Assembly: GCA_965116395.1 (NCBI GenBank)
Contig: OZ220684.1
Coordinates: 3,968,001-4,032,000 of the forward strand
Length of the DNA: 64,000 nucleotides
Direction: 5' to 3'
Source: Bin5 sp965116395
GTDB taxonomy: Bacteria > Chloroflexota > Anaerolineae > Caldilineales > Caldilineaceae
Shown here: piece by piece, positions 52,042 through 61,434 of the stretch
Numbering within the stretch: position 1 is the stretch's first letter
Layout: the number at the start of each line of letters is the position of its first letter
Notes under the pieces: model-generated
The model's input: the letters and a program-made list of their open reading frames with translations, nothing else
Databases searched by the model: none
Told to the model about the DNA's origin: nothing
Position numbers and translations under genes: made by a program

Positions 52042-53412
52042 TTACTGGTGGATCATCACCAAGGTGCCTGGGTTGGCGTTTGTGCTGAACAGATAGTCAT
52101 CACCGAATACCGCGGGCGATGTCCAATCGAATAACCACTTGGCATCCTCTTTAGTCATATTGACGCAACCGCGGCTCATAGGCGTGCCGAAGTTGTTGTG
52201 CCAGTACGTGCCATGGAACCCATATCCCCTGTGAAAAAACTGTACGTCCGGAACATCCTTCAAGTGATAATAGTCGCCTGCTGCACGACTGCCGCCGCTC
52301 ATATCCTGCTTGGCGATCTTGGCCCAAATCCGGAAAGTGCCGGTGACAGTGGGCGTGTTTCCAACTCCCGAAGAGATGACAAATGCCTTGACCGGATTCA
52401 TCCCCTCATAGGCAACTGCTAACTGTTCGCCCAGGTCAACTTCCACCCACCGTTCGGTGGTCGTGGGATATTGCGCCGGGACTAGCCTATTGGGCAGGTT
52501 TTCGATCAGTTCGAGCGCATCTTCCGACGGAATGCTCAAAGTCTGGCCAACATCAAGAATGCTACCGTTGGTCAATCCATTAAGCCGGATTATAGCCGGC
52601 GGGCTGACGCCGTATCGTTCGGCAAGGCTGTCGAAGGAATCCCCGTCTTGAATGGTGTGAACAGTCGTCCCGCTCCGAACAGGCTGGATCACCGCTTCTA
52701 GCGGGGCGGGTCGCAAAGCAGGAACAGGGAGAGCAGGTTGAGGAGCAGGTGCCGGCGCCGGCGCAGGTGCAGAGGGCAGGAGCAATGACTGTCCCACATA
52801 AAGCCACCGTGCCGATGTCAGCCCGTTCATGGACATGAGCCTGGCAGCACTGATGCCATGGCGCTTGGCAAGACGCGTGATCGAGTCCCCGGGCCGAACC
52901 GTGTACTGTGTCGACCCTTCGGCGATCTGATTACCCGCTCCAACTTGCGAAACCGGTGCCGCCGCGGGCGCGGCCTGAACCGGCGCGGTCGAACCAGGCA
53001 CATGCAAGACCTGCCCGTTGTACAGCCAGCGCAAGGGCGAAATGCCGTTTAGCTGGGCCAATTTCGTCACGCTGAGACCGTGGCTCCGGGCAACTGCAGA
53101 AAGAGAGTCTCCAGGTCGGACCTTATAGGTCCCCAAGCTCCCGACGCCCTGGGCTACGTTGGTGGGAGCACCGCCTGAATCGATAAGTAAGCGCTGTCCA
53201 TACCAAACGAAATTGATGTTGGGCAAATTGTTGAGTCGCCGTAAATTCGCTACAGTGGTCCCATAGCGCGAGGCAATCTGGCTTAACGTTTCACCGGGTT
53301 CAACGATATGGACTTCGTTGGCGTTCGCGCTCTGGAAACTCGTGATAACTAAGACAAATGCTAACAAAAAGGCCAGCGTCCCTCGGACATAGGGTGCAAA
53401 TAAACGTCCCAT
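52042..53412 (-). CDS. L,D-transpeptidase with four LysM repeats
   Basis: Secreted protein of 456 residues. After the signal peptide come LysM repeats near residues 33-76, 94-137, 170-213 and 252-296, separated by alanine/proline linkers, then a YkuD domain from about 330 (RWVEVDLGEQLAVAY). The catalytic block HGTYWHNNFGTPMSRGC keeps the cysteine and first histidine but has Arg in place of His before the Gly-Cys of its neighbour. Start at 53412 is chosen because GAGGTGGAAA precedes it; an ATG four codons upstream lacks a ribosome site. Confidence 0.93.
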   Translation of the reverse strand: MGRLFAPYVRGTLAFLLAFVLVITSFQSANANEVHIVEPGETLSQIASRYGTTVANLRRLNNLPNINFVWYGQRLLIDSGGAPTNVAQGVGSLGTYKVRPGDSLSAVARSHGLSVTKLAQLNGISPLRWLYNGQVLHVPGSTAPVQAAPAAAPVSQVGAGNQIAEGSTQYTVRPGDSITRLAKRHGISAARLMSMNGLTSARWLYVGQSLLLPSAPAPAPAPAPQPALPVPALRPAPLEAVIQPVRSGTTVHTIQDGDSFDSLAERYGVSPPAIIRLNGLTNGSILDVGQTLSIPSEDALELIENLPNRLVPAQYPTTTERWVEVDLGEQLAVAYEGMNPVKAFVISSGVGNTPTVTGTFRIWAKIAKQDMSGGSRAAGDYYHLKDVPDVQFFHRGYGFHGTYWHNNFGTPMSRGCVNMTKEDAKWLFDWTSPAVFGDDYLFSTNANPGTLVMIHQ

Positions 53413-53992
53413 TTTCCACCTCATGAGTTGTGATGGTATGCGTGAAATACAAAATTACACTCCTGCTTCGGTTGATCGAATCCTTCATGCATTCCAACCA
53501 CAACCTATGACGACATATTTGGACTCTATGTTCCCTTCACTCAGGTTGGACTTCTTTCTTTCTGTCAAAATCAGCACCAATATATCCGAAAAACATCTGG
53601 CCATCAATTTGTACGGTGCAAACGGTTGAAGACGCCGCACTGGCCATCGACGTGGAGGTACATCGACAGCGTTCTAGCCTGTTGAAAAGGGGCTGTTTCC
53701 GGAAAGTCGTCTTCGGATCCAGAGATTCCAGGCAACATGCCGCATTCTCGAGCCGATTCCAGGTATGTAAGCACTGCTTCTCTGAAATCACATCCATTGA
53801 TGCCGCCCAAACTGTATGCTACAATTCGGCAAATGCAGCTGTCGTGCACTGACTTCCAGGAAGTCGTCTGCCCATTCTGTTCTCTGAACCCTCTGCCCGC
53901 TTCTCTAACTAGCGAACGCCGGCTTTGCAAACCGACCTGAACCTGCAAAAATCTTTACCAGTGCCACTATGGCGCTTCAGTGGAGGACTGCC
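53413..53992. other. Intergenic region between divergent genes
   Basis: About 580 bp with no credible gene. It contains promoter sequence for the aminotransferase gene (annotated) and presumably the minus-strand promoter for the LysM-transpeptidase gene; for the latter only a weak TAATTT word was seen near 53454. Confidence 0.5.
53797..53825 (+). promoter_or_regulatory. Sigma-70-type promoter for the aminotransferase gene
   Basis: TTGATG (53797-53802) and TACAAT (53820-53825) with a 17-bp spacer; four and five consensus matches. It implies a leader of about 160 bases. Confidence 0.6.
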
Positions 53993-55378
53993 GTGAATTC
54001 CAATGCAAGAGAGGATGCTGCCAAACAAATAGTCGAAACTTTCGAACACCGTACTCGGGGTTCACGAGAGTTGGACGAACGTGCCAAAAAGTCGATGCCA
54101 GGAGGGGACACAAGGGCAGCTTCCTACTATTCTCCGTATCCTGCCTACATGGCGCACGGCGACGGGTGCCATCTTTACGACCACGACGAGAATGAATATC
54201 TCGATTTTCTCAACAATTACACCTCTCTAATCCATGGACATGCCCATTCTCCAACTGTCAGCGCCATTCAGGAACAGGCGGCGCGGGGCACTGTCCTCGG
54301 TTCCGCCGCTGAAGTAACCGTTGAACACGCCGAAATGCTATGCGGCCGCGTTCCCAGTTTTGAGAGCGTTCGCTACTGTAATTCCGGCACCGAAGCAACC
54401 CACCTTGCGATGCGCGCGGCACGTGCATTCACAGGCAAGGACATCATCATAAAGATGGACGGTGGTTATCATGGCTCCCACGACTACGTGCAGGTAAACG
54501 TCCAACCTGACACGAAGGAAGAAGGACTCCCACGCAGGCGGCTTACCACCAGAGGAGTGCCCGCGGCAGTGTTGGAAGGTATGATGGTGGCGCCGTTCAA
54601 TGACTTGGACGCCCTGCGCGACCTCTTACGGGAGCACAACGACGACATCGCCGGTATAATTCTGGAACCTGCCCTCGGCGCCGGCGGCGGCGTCGAACCT
54701 GAGCCAGGTTATCTGGAAGGCGTCAGAGCGCTGGCCGACACGTTCGGCGTCCTGCTTATCTTCGACGAGATCATGACTTTTCGTCAGGACGTGGGCGGGT
54801 TTCAGTCCGTCATTGGCGTGACGCCTGACCTGACCTCTGTAGCGAAATTTATAGGCGGCGGCCTACCGCTTGCAGTGTTTGGAGGACGGCAAGAGATTAT
54901 GGCGCCTTTCTCCCCGTCGCATCCCCAAACGATCCCACACAATGGTACATTCAACGCCAACAACATCACCATGGCCGCAGGACTGGCAACGATGAAGGAG
55001 TTCGGCGCCGAACAGGTGGCAAGGGTCAATCAACTGGGGCAGCGGCTCAGACGAGGACTAAACGATGCATTTGAGGCAGCCGGCTTTAAAATACGCGCTG
55101 TTGGCACTGGATCGATAATCCGCATTCATTGGAGCGATGGAAGGATCAGAACAGCCCGCGATGCTGTAGCTGCGCAGGAGAATGCGCTGGACCTGCCCAA
55201 ATTGCTACATCTGGAGATGATGAACAGGGGCATTTTCAGCGCCCCCAGATGCCAGTACGCCATCTCGACACCAATGACCGATAAGGAAATCGACACGGCC
55301 GTAGCCGTGATGAACCAAAGCCTGGAGGTGGTCGAGTCTTACGTCGAAGAGCAGACTCCTCACTTGATGCTGAACTGA
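53993..55378 (+). CDS. Class III aminotransferase, glutamate-1-semialdehyde aminomutase-like
   Basis: PLP enzyme of 461 residues resembling glutamate-1-semialdehyde 2,1-aminomutase and aspartate aminotransferase-family class III proteins. Key segments are CNSGTEATHLAMRAAR, the PLP aspartate in IFDEIMTFR, and the Schiff-base lysine in SVAKFIGGGLPLAVFGG. A GTG at 53993 with GGAGG upstream is preferred over an ATG at 53969 lacking a ribosome site; both are in frame. The absence of other haem genes suggests a catabolic amine or amino-acid role. A sulfatase gene follows on the same strand after 115 bp. Confidence 0.9.
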   Translation: MNSNAREDAAKQIVETFEHRTRGSRELDERAKKSMPGGDTRAASYYSPYPAYMAHGDGCHLYDHDENEYLDFLNNYTSLIHGHAHSPTVSAIQEQAARGTVLGSAAEVTVEHAEMLCGRVPSFESVRYCNSGTEATHLAMRAARAFTGKDIIIKMDGGYHGSHDYVQVNVQPDTKEEGLPRRRLTTRGVPAAVLEGMMVAPFNDLDALRDLLREHNDDIAGIILEPALGAGGGVEPEPGYLEGVRALADTFGVLLIFDEIMTFRQDVGGFQSVIGVTPDLTSVAKFIGGGLPLAVFGGRQEIMAPFSPSHPQTIPHNGTFNANNITMAAGLATMKEFGAEQVARVNQLGQRLRRGLNDAFEAAGFKIRAVGTGSIIRIHWSDGRIRTARDAVAAQENALDLPKLLHLEMMNRGIFSAPRCQYAISTPMTDKEIDTAVAVMNQSLEVVESYVEEQTPHLMLN

Positions 55379-55493
55379 GGATCACCCGAATTCCAAAGTC
55401 GTGCCATATCCGTTGGCCCGTGGTCTGGGAACTGCCTGGGCGTAGGCGTGCCGACTTCCATATGTCTTAGTGAATTGCTGCAAGGAGATCGTG

Positions 55494-57122
55494 ATGGCGC
55501 ACTCAAAGAATAAACGCCCCAATATCGTCCTTATTCTCGTAGATGACATGGGATTCTCAGACATCGGCTGCTATGGGTCGGAGATCCAGACTCCCAATCT
55601 GGACAGGATGGCCCACGGCGGAATGCGGTTCTCGCAAATGTACAACTATGCCCGCTGCTGCCCGACGCGTGCCTGCATGCTCACTGGGGCCTATCCCCAT
55701 CAGGCCGGCATCGGCCATATGATGGAGAACACAGGCTCGCCCTCCTACCAAGGATTCCTCCGTGACGACGTGGTAACGATCGCAGAGGCGCTGAAGAGTG
55801 GCGGCTATCGCACTTTCATGTCGGGGAAATGGCATGTGGGCGGCGCCTATGATCCAACCCGGCCGGAAAATTGGCGCCCCGGCGAAAAGGGGCACCCAAC
55901 CCCTCGCCAACGAGGATTCGACCGTTACTACGGAACTCTGGACGGCGCCGGCAGCTTTTTCGCTCCTTACTCACTGATGGAGGACGACTCCTTTGTCCAG
56001 GTCGAAGAGGAAACTCAGAGTCATATGCGGCGGCAGGGAGAGCAATCTGACTCTTCAGACACCTACTACTACACTGATGCTATCAGCGAACATGCGGTGA
56101 AGATGATAAACGAGGGCGCCGACGCCGACGATCCCTTCTTCCTGTACGTGGCCTATACTGCACCTCACTGGCCACTTCACGCCCTGCCTCAAGATATCGC
56201 CAAGTACGAAGGGATCTATCGTAGGGGAGGATGGGACGCGCTGCGGACAGGCCGACATGAGGAACTGAAAGGGAACGGGCTGTTGGACAGCCGCTGGCCC
56301 ATTTCTCCCCGAGACGAGGTCGCGCCGCCTTGGGAGGCTGCACGCAACAAGGACTGGGAAGACATGCGCATGGCTGTCTATGCCGCGCAAGTAGACCGAA
56401 TGGACCAGGGGATTGGCCGCATTCTGGCTGCACTGGAATCTTCGCAGTGCGCCGAGGACACGCTCATTCTTTTCCTTTCAGACAACGGCGGCTGCGCTGA
56501 ATTCCTGGCGGAGAACGGCTGGGTTGACCGCTATGGTGACTGGACGCCGGACGGCAGGCCGTTTCATACCGGAAACGATCCGTCTCTTCTCCCGGGCGGT
56601 CCGCATACCTTTATGAGCTACGATCTTCCCTGGGCCAATGCTTCAAACGCACCGTTCCGGCTGTACAAACACTGGGTTCACGAGGGCGGCATCTCCACAC
56701 CGCTAATCGCCTACTGGCCGGCTTCAATTCAACCCAATCAGATCACCCATCAGGTTTGTCACATTATCGATATCATGCCCACTTTTCTTGAGGCCGCAGG
56801 TATTTCTCACCCGACAGAATACAATGGAAAGCCTGTGTTGCCCCTGGAGGGAGAAAGCTTCCTGCCGCTGCTGCTAGGCGAAAACTGGAGCCGGCAGGAC
56901 CACATTTTCTGGGAACACGAAGGCAACCGAGCCGTACGGTTAGGTCAATGGAAGTTGGTCAGCAAACACGGAGGCCAGTGGGAACTTTACGACATGCAGG
57001 AGGACCGGACAGAACTGAATGATTTGAGCACAAGGAATCGTCCCAAAGTAGAGGAGTTCGCCGGACTTTATCATGCCTGGGCCAACCGGGTAGGGGTGCT
57101 GCCCTGGCCCTTACGACAATGA
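55494..57122 (+). CDS. Sulfatase (arylsulfatase family, formylglycine-dependent)
   Basis: Alkaline-phosphatase-fold sulfatase of 542 residues. The metal aspartates are in ILVDDMGFSD, and the C-x-P-x-R site (Cys55 in RCCPTRACML) would be converted to formylglycine by a sulfatase-modifying enzyme that is not in the window. Other landmarks are SGKWHVGG and FLSDNGG. No signal peptide is apparent, so cytoplasmic or leaderless export is possible. ATG at 55494 has AAGGAG upstream. Confidence 0.93.
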   Translation: MAHSKNKRPNIVLILVDDMGFSDIGCYGSEIQTPNLDRMAHGGMRFSQMYNYARCCPTRACMLTGAYPHQAGIGHMMENTGSPSYQGFLRDDVVTIAEALKSGGYRTFMSGKWHVGGAYDPTRPENWRPGEKGHPTPRQRGFDRYYGTLDGAGSFFAPYSLMEDDSFVQVEEETQSHMRRQGEQSDSSDTYYYTDAISEHAVKMINEGADADDPFFLYVAYTAPHWPLHALPQDIAKYEGIYRRGGWDALRTGRHEELKGNGLLDSRWPISPRDEVAPPWEAARNKDWEDMRMAVYAAQVDRMDQGIGRILAALESSQCAEDTLILFLSDNGGCAEFLAENGWVDRYGDWTPDGRPFHTGNDPSLLPGGPHTFMSYDLPWANASNAPFRLYKHWVHEGGISTPLIAYWPASIQPNQITHQVCHIIDIMPTFLEAAGISHPTEYNGKPVLPLEGESFLPLLLGENWSRQDHIFWEHEGNRAVRLGQWKLVSKHGGQWELYDMQEDRTELNDLSTRNRPKVEEFAGLYHAWANRVGVLPWPLRQ

Positions 57123-57159
57123 AAGGGTTTGGATCCCTTTATGGATCGCTTCGACCGGT

Positions 57160-57909
57160 TTAAGGGGAAGTTAAATGTATCTGCGTGCCGTCCCCTCTCT
57201 GAAGGTCATAGAAGCAGCGATCCGGAGGTGTGTTGGAACGTATCCACGAAACAAGCGACGGGTCTTCAGTCTTGCCCCAGATGGTAAAAGTGAAGTCGGT
57301 CTCTTCCAAAATGCCTTTCAGGCGCGGCCAGTCATCGCGCAAATAGCCGGCGTAGAAGCAGATAGTCACCGCTGCCTCAACATCGGCCAGCAATTCCAGC
57401 ATCGATGCCACCATCTCGTTCGAATAACCTGAACCTCCCGCTTCAACGGTCCATCCCGGCGAGAGAAAAGCCTGGGGAAGCAGCTCCTTGCACAGACGCA
57501 AAAACGCTTCTGGATTGAAGCTTGGTGGACCCGCCCCCGGCCCGGGCAAAAGGTCTGCGTTTGCGCACAGTGGTATCTCGCCGGCCGCATTGCGTTCCGC
57601 ATAGGTCAGGCAATGGGCAACTGCTTGCGGCGATTTGAAATCAAGTTTCGCTCCTTTCCCCGAGGAGACTGTCAGGTCCAACCAGCTCTCAAAATCCAGG
57701 TCGCTCTCTGTGACAGGGGGATGGGCCATGATGATCTTGCCATCGACCTCGGTAATGTCCCCTTCAATGAAATGAACCGCGGGGTCAGACAGGGCGCCCA
57801 GGAGCTTCTGGTTGGAGTTTGCGCCGTGGACCCAGCCAACGTCCCCGGGTCGTTCCACGCCCAGCGCATCTAGAATCGGCACCCAGCGTGCTGCGGGCGT
57901 TACGGCCAT
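57160..57909 (-). CDS. Menorin/FAM151-like protein (DUF2181)
   Basis: Protein of 249 residues matching the Menorin domain of animal FAM151A/B and nematode Menorin. Collinear segments include WVHGANSNQKLLGAL, HFIEGDI, IIMAHPPVTESDLDFESWL, KGAKLDFKSPQAV, NADLLPGPGAGPP, LSPGWTVEAGGSGYS and FTIWGKTEDPSL. The fold is expected to be a GDPD/PLC-like TIM barrel, and the acidic and histidine residues of the first strands (EGD, HPP) are present. No signal peptide. ATG at 57909 has GGAGGAG upstream. It lies 30 bp after a YbjN-like gene. Function unknown in bacteria. Confidence 0.85.
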   Translation of the reverse strand: MAVTPAARWVPILDALGVERPGDVGWVHGANSNQKLLGALSDPAVHFIEGDITEVDGKIIMAHPPVTESDLDFESWLDLTVSSGKGAKLDFKSPQAVAHCLTYAERNAAGEIPLCANADLLPGPGAGPPSFNPEAFLRLCKELLPQAFLSPGWTVEAGGSGYSNEMVASMLELLADVEAAVTICFYAGYLRDDWPRLKGILEETDFTFTIWGKTEDPSLVSWIRSNTPPDRCFYDLQRGDGTQIHLTSP

Positions 57910-57939
57910 ACCAGTCTCCTCCACTTCAACCAAATTGGG

Positions 57940-58350
57940 TTACGAAATTGAGAATTCAAAACGGGGGTCAGTCGCGGTCCGGGCCAGCACGCTACCCAGC
58001 TCTCGCGTATAGTGGATTAGGGCATCTAGAGTCGCGGCAAATAGAGTGAAGGAGAGGTCGGCAATCGGCACATCGGCCAGGAGCATTACGTCGCCATCGT
58101 CGTCAATTGCGAAGCGAACCAGGCGCACTGTCTGGTTGAGACGCAGCAGCAACAAAGTCAGCTTTTCTCTGCATTCGAGTGTAGGAGATGGGGTAAGGGG
58201 GGTTACGGCAAAGTGCAGCCAGTCCTCTCCTGCGGCTACATAGAGGTCGAATTCCTCGTCCTGTTCATCTGCGAAGCTGCTGCGCCATATGCCGACTTCG
58301 ACCGTTTCATATCCCCACTCGTACCGGTCAAAAAGCGCAGGTATATCCAC
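57940..58350 (-). CDS. YbjN-like/type III chaperone-fold protein
   Basis: Acidic protein of 136 residues with alternating strands and helices as in the YbjN/CesT-like fold (DLYVAAGEDWLHFAVTPL and VRFAIDDDGDVMLLADVP). Start is GTG at 58350 with AAGGTGG upstream. Co-oriented with, and close to, the Menorin-like gene. Assignment rests on fold-level resemblance only. Confidence 0.55.
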   Translation of the reverse strand: MDIPALFDRYEWGYETVEVGIWRSSFADEQDEEFDLYVAAGEDWLHFAVTPLTPSPTLECREKLTLLLLRLNQTVRLVRFAIDDDGDVMLLADVPIADLSFTLFAATLDALIHYTRELGSVLARTATDPRFEFSIS

Positions 58351-58435
58351 AGCAATCCACCTTGGAGACTGTTCATCGCGGTGGGCCTACCTCGTCACTC
58401 TTGCAGTGAACATTGAAGGACACGCTGCCGCAACA

Positions 58436-58714
58436 TTATCCCCGCATGCGAGTGCCCAGATGACGCAGGCGCGAGCGGGGATGATCGATAGCGAGCGAAA
58501 CTTCGTCAGCAGTAAGTCCGGTAGCAGCCTCCAGATCCATCATCGTGCGGAAGGAGTTCTCGGTCAATTCCATTAACCGTTCTCGTTCAAATTCAGTTAG
58601 TTTGTGGCCAATTAGGGTCGCTTCCGTGTCTTCGAGGAGCTTCCTGCGACAGTCCAAACAGATCCATGTATGGCCAATAAGAATTAAGAAATCTCTGACC
58701 CTGGCACTTGCCAT
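58436..58714 (-). CDS. Small hypothetical protein with a CxxC pair
   Basis: Protein of 92 residues, not recognised. It has WICLDCRRKLLEDTEA near the N-terminus, where the two cysteines could bind zinc with a partner, followed by helical segments (EFERERLMELTENSFRTMMDL). ATG at 58714 has GGGAG upstream, which supports expression; the frame extends to 58783. It heads the small group with the YbjN-like and Menorin-like genes. Confidence 0.5.
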   Translation of the reverse strand: MASARVRDFLILIGHTWICLDCRRKLLEDTEATLIGHKLTEFERERLMELTENSFRTMMDLEAATGLTADEVSLAIDHPRSRLRHLGTRMRG

Positions 58715-58846
58715 TCGAATTCTCCCGGTTGTTCCTTCGACCTTCCTTTTTTTCTGCCGTAGCGAAAACGAGTTAATTCCCAAAAGTTAATGCATTTCCA
58801 CGCGATACGGCGTCTAACTGCGAATTCCGTCCTGGGGTCGAAAGAA

Positions 58847-59692
58847 CTATGGTCCTAGCTCCATTGCCGGTCCCACTTCCAAGACTGGGTGCTCCACCAA
58901 TCCCGCATCGTCAACAGGCCAGATAGCAAGCCAGGCTTTACCAATAACATACTCATTTGACAGCTGTCCCCAAGTCCTAGTATCAGACGATGCCGGGCGG
59001 TTGTCACCAAGCACATATAGGAACCCGGGAGCAACTGTCTGTGCCGGTATATCCCTCGCAATCGGTACTTGGTCGTAGGGTTCAACAACATTAAGTCCAT
59101 TGACGAACAGGACGCCGTCTCGAAACTCAATCGTATCACCCGGCAATCCAATTACCCGCTTTATGTAATCCTGGGAAGGGTTATTGGGATAGTGGAAGAC
59201 AATGACGTCGCCGCGTCTATAGTCCCCAAGACGATAAGCCAATTTGTTCACGAGCAGGTACTGCCCGTGGTGAAAGTTTGGCTCCATCGACTGGCCTTCA
59301 ATACGATAGTTTTGCACAAGACTGCGGATAACCAGGAAAATGAGGACGGCTAGAATCACCGTCTCCAACGTCTCCCGCAGCAGCGACTTGAGCCCGGGAC
59401 CGTCTTCCTCGCTCTGCTCTTCTGTAAGCACGGCTTGACTATCGCCCATGGGCACGGCCCTTCCTGTCGGGACCGCAGTCGCCATGGCTTTGGGGCCGCG
59501 TAAAGGCGCTTCTGATCCTAGGTCGATTTTGGGCCGAGATGGCAATGGGTCTGGGGACTCCAAGTCGCCCTCAGGGTACGAAGCCGCGCTGGAATCGCTT
59601 GGGGCCGACGAGTCGGGAGCGGTCTCCAGCGCGTAAGGGTTCCTCTTTTCGTGGCGCAATGGCTTGAGTCCGGTTTCGTGGCGTAGACGCAC
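58847..59692 (-). CDS. lepB: Signal peptidase I with long N-terminal extension
   Basis: Membrane serine peptidase that removes signal peptides. One membrane segment (TVILAVLIFLVIRSL, about 111-125), then catalytic Ser135 in IEGQSMEPNF and Lys178 in DYIKRVIGLPGD, and the box VLGDNRPASSDTRTWG are all present. The first 100 residues are acidic and serine/proline-rich, unlike typical LepB; either this is a real cytoplasmic extension or the true start is later (an ATG at 59485 would give 212 residues). GTG 59692 is given as the longest option; TATAAT words sit just upstream. Confidence 0.93.
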   Translation of the reverse strand: MRLRHETGLKPLRHEKRNPYALETAPDSSAPSDSSAASYPEGDLESPDPLPSRPKIDLGSEAPLRGPKAMATAVPTGRAVPMGDSQAVLTEEQSEEDGPGLKSLLRETLETVILAVLIFLVIRSLVQNYRIEGQSMEPNFHHGQYLLVNKLAYRLGDYRRGDVIVFHYPNNPSQDYIKRVIGLPGDTIEFRDGVLFVNGLNVVEPYDQVPIARDIPAQTVAPGFLYVLGDNRPASSDTRTWGQLSNEYVIGKAWLAIWPVDDAGLVEHPVLEVGPAMELGP

Positions 59693-59717
59693 AATTATAG
59701 AGCAAGAAACTGATCAG

Positions 59718-59723
59718 ATTATA
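59718..59723 (-). promoter_or_regulatory. -10 element upstream of lepB
   Basis: A perfect TATAAT on the minus strand, 26 bp before the GTG at 59692. A poor TTGTTA lies upstream at 19 bp. A second TATAAT word at 59694-59699 is too close to that GTG and would fit only a later start codon. Confidence 0.45.
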
Positions 59724-59973
59724 TCACTCGACACAAAAGCGTAACAAGCGAGGCCTGAAGCGGGAATCAGGACAGCAGTTTGAGGCCCTAACACTTTGGT
59801 GATGTAAGCTGCAAAGTACTTGAACAACCATTGGGAAAACAGGGGGGTTCTGGCATGAACACAAGCTTCATTTCAGGTGCTCAGTCTCACTTCACCTGGG
59901 ATATTCATGGTCTGTCCCCTCGGTGTGCCCCATTTATCCCAAATAAATAACCCAATTATCCCAATTTGGTACC

Positions 59974-61413
59974 TTATCGCAGTATGTACCGCGTCCCTCG
60001 TTTGTCTCCAATTTTCAGAAGCAGCTTCTTGTTCACAAGATCGACCAGGTCCAGACGCAACGTCTCTGCGCCTACATGAGAGCATAACTGTCGGTAATCT
60101 CGATTTGAGATGCTGCCCTGCGCCTGCACATACTGCATTGCTTTCAACTGGCGCTCGTTCATGTGCTGTTCCCATTCGGGAATGATCTTTTCCAAGTCTT
60201 TACGGTTCTGCAGTGTGACAGAGAATCGATGGCTTTTCGCATCGAAAAGAGGAGGAGGATGGCCGGCTGCCACCATGTCTTCGATCATGCGGTCAACGCC
60301 CAGCCCCAGTTCCTCGATGTAGCCCCACTGATAGAGGCCGTTGACGAGACGAGGGTTGCGACTGTAATGCTCGTCAACAATGTTGTCGATCGTGATGTAT
60401 GCGGGCAGGCCGCCGGGACTAATGATTTCAAGACTGTCCGGCCGCATATGTATTTCGATGCTGCTGCCGCGCAGGCGATAGTCCCGGTGGCAAACTGCGT
60501 TAACAAGTGCTTCACGGACTGCAAATGGAGGATATTCCGTCTGGTCTTCGCGCTGCAGCCCTTTTACCACCGCCTTCTTGTCCATCTCTTCCCAGATGAC
60601 ACGCCAGCCCCGTTCGACAATTCGAGCCAGCGGGCCGTTGATTTCTTCGCGGCGACCATATCCGAAGGAGCCAGGCTCTGCACCGGGCAATAGGAACTCT
60701 ACCGAGCTGTCAGCCTCGGCGATCTTGGTCCTCTCCCCCTTCCTGAACGCGGTTTGGTTGTCGTCAAACTTCACGAACACGGCCCGACTGTGGGGCAGAT
60801 ATAACTGCGGCTCCTTGCCGAATAGTAGCATGCCGCTAATCGTGGGCGTCCCGGATGCGCTGATGGCCCCGATCTGTTGCAATAGTCTGTTCTTGGGCAA
60901 GAGGGAACCGTGGGGATTGCGCTGCTGTCTTTTCTCCAAGTATTCGTCGATTACGTCTTCTTCCAAGTCGTCTCTTGTGGAACCGACAAGCTCCTCGGAC
61001 TCGAACTCTCCAATCGACCGGTTACCTACCAGCATTTCCAACTCGGCGGGGTTCAGCGGCCGATTCTCGCCACCTTGGCGCACCAGAGCCCGACCATCGG
61101 CTAGAATATGCAACTCGCTGCTGCGGTCAACCCGTAGAAGGACTACCGGCCCGCTGTGGGTCTCTTCTTGCTGCCACTCGGTCCGCATGGGAGGGCGGCA
61201 TTGTGCCAAAGCCGCCCGCAATGCCCCTTCAACCTCTTCATCCACCAGTCGCTCGCACAGGGTTCCGCTAGGGTCAACTCCCAACACGACAGTACCGCCT
61301 TCACCGTTGGCGAAGGCGACGAGTGTCTCGGCTAGAGAATCCGGATTGAGACTGGGCAAAAAAGCGTGCCGTGGACCAGGCCCCTGGCCCAACAACATAC
61401 GCAGGTCGGACAT
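59974..61413 (-). CDS. AlbA_2 (Schlafen-type) domain regulator with ATPase-like C-terminal domain
   Basis: Protein of 479 residues. The N-terminal AlbA_2 domain contains ETLVAFANGEGGTVVLGVDP, the hallmark of the family, and the middle domain resembles the divergent HATPase_c_4 module (PFAVREALVNAVCHRDYRLRGSSIEI and LEIISPGGLP). The C-terminal 70 residues look like a winged helix (NERQLKAMQYVQAQGSISNRDYRQL). Such proteins are annotated as transcriptional regulators or nucleic-acid-binding ATPases; their targets are mostly unknown. It starts 21 bp after gyrA and is probably co-transcribed. Confidence 0.87.
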   Translation of the reverse strand: MSDLRMLLGQGPGPRHAFLPSLNPDSLAETLVAFANGEGGTVVLGVDPSGTLCERLVDEEVEGALRAALAQCRPPMRTEWQQEETHSGPVVLLRVDRSSELHILADGRALVRQGGENRPLNPAELEMLVGNRSIGEFESEELVGSTRDDLEEDVIDEYLEKRQQRNPHGSLLPKNRLLQQIGAISASGTPTISGMLLFGKEPQLYLPHSRAVFVKFDDNQTAFRKGERTKIAEADSSVEFLLPGAEPGSFGYGRREEINGPLARIVERGWRVIWEEMDKKAVVKGLQREDQTEYPPFAVREALVNAVCHRDYRLRGSSIEIHMRPDSLEIISPGGLPAYITIDNIVDEHYSRNPRLVNGLYQWGYIEELGLGVDRMIEDMVAAGHPPPLFDAKSHRFSVTLQNRKDLEKIIPEWEQHMNERQLKAMQYVQAQGSISNRDYRQLCSHVGAETLRLDLVDLVNKKLLLKIGDKRGTRYILR

Positions 61414-61434
61414 TGTCAGACTTCTCCCAACTAT

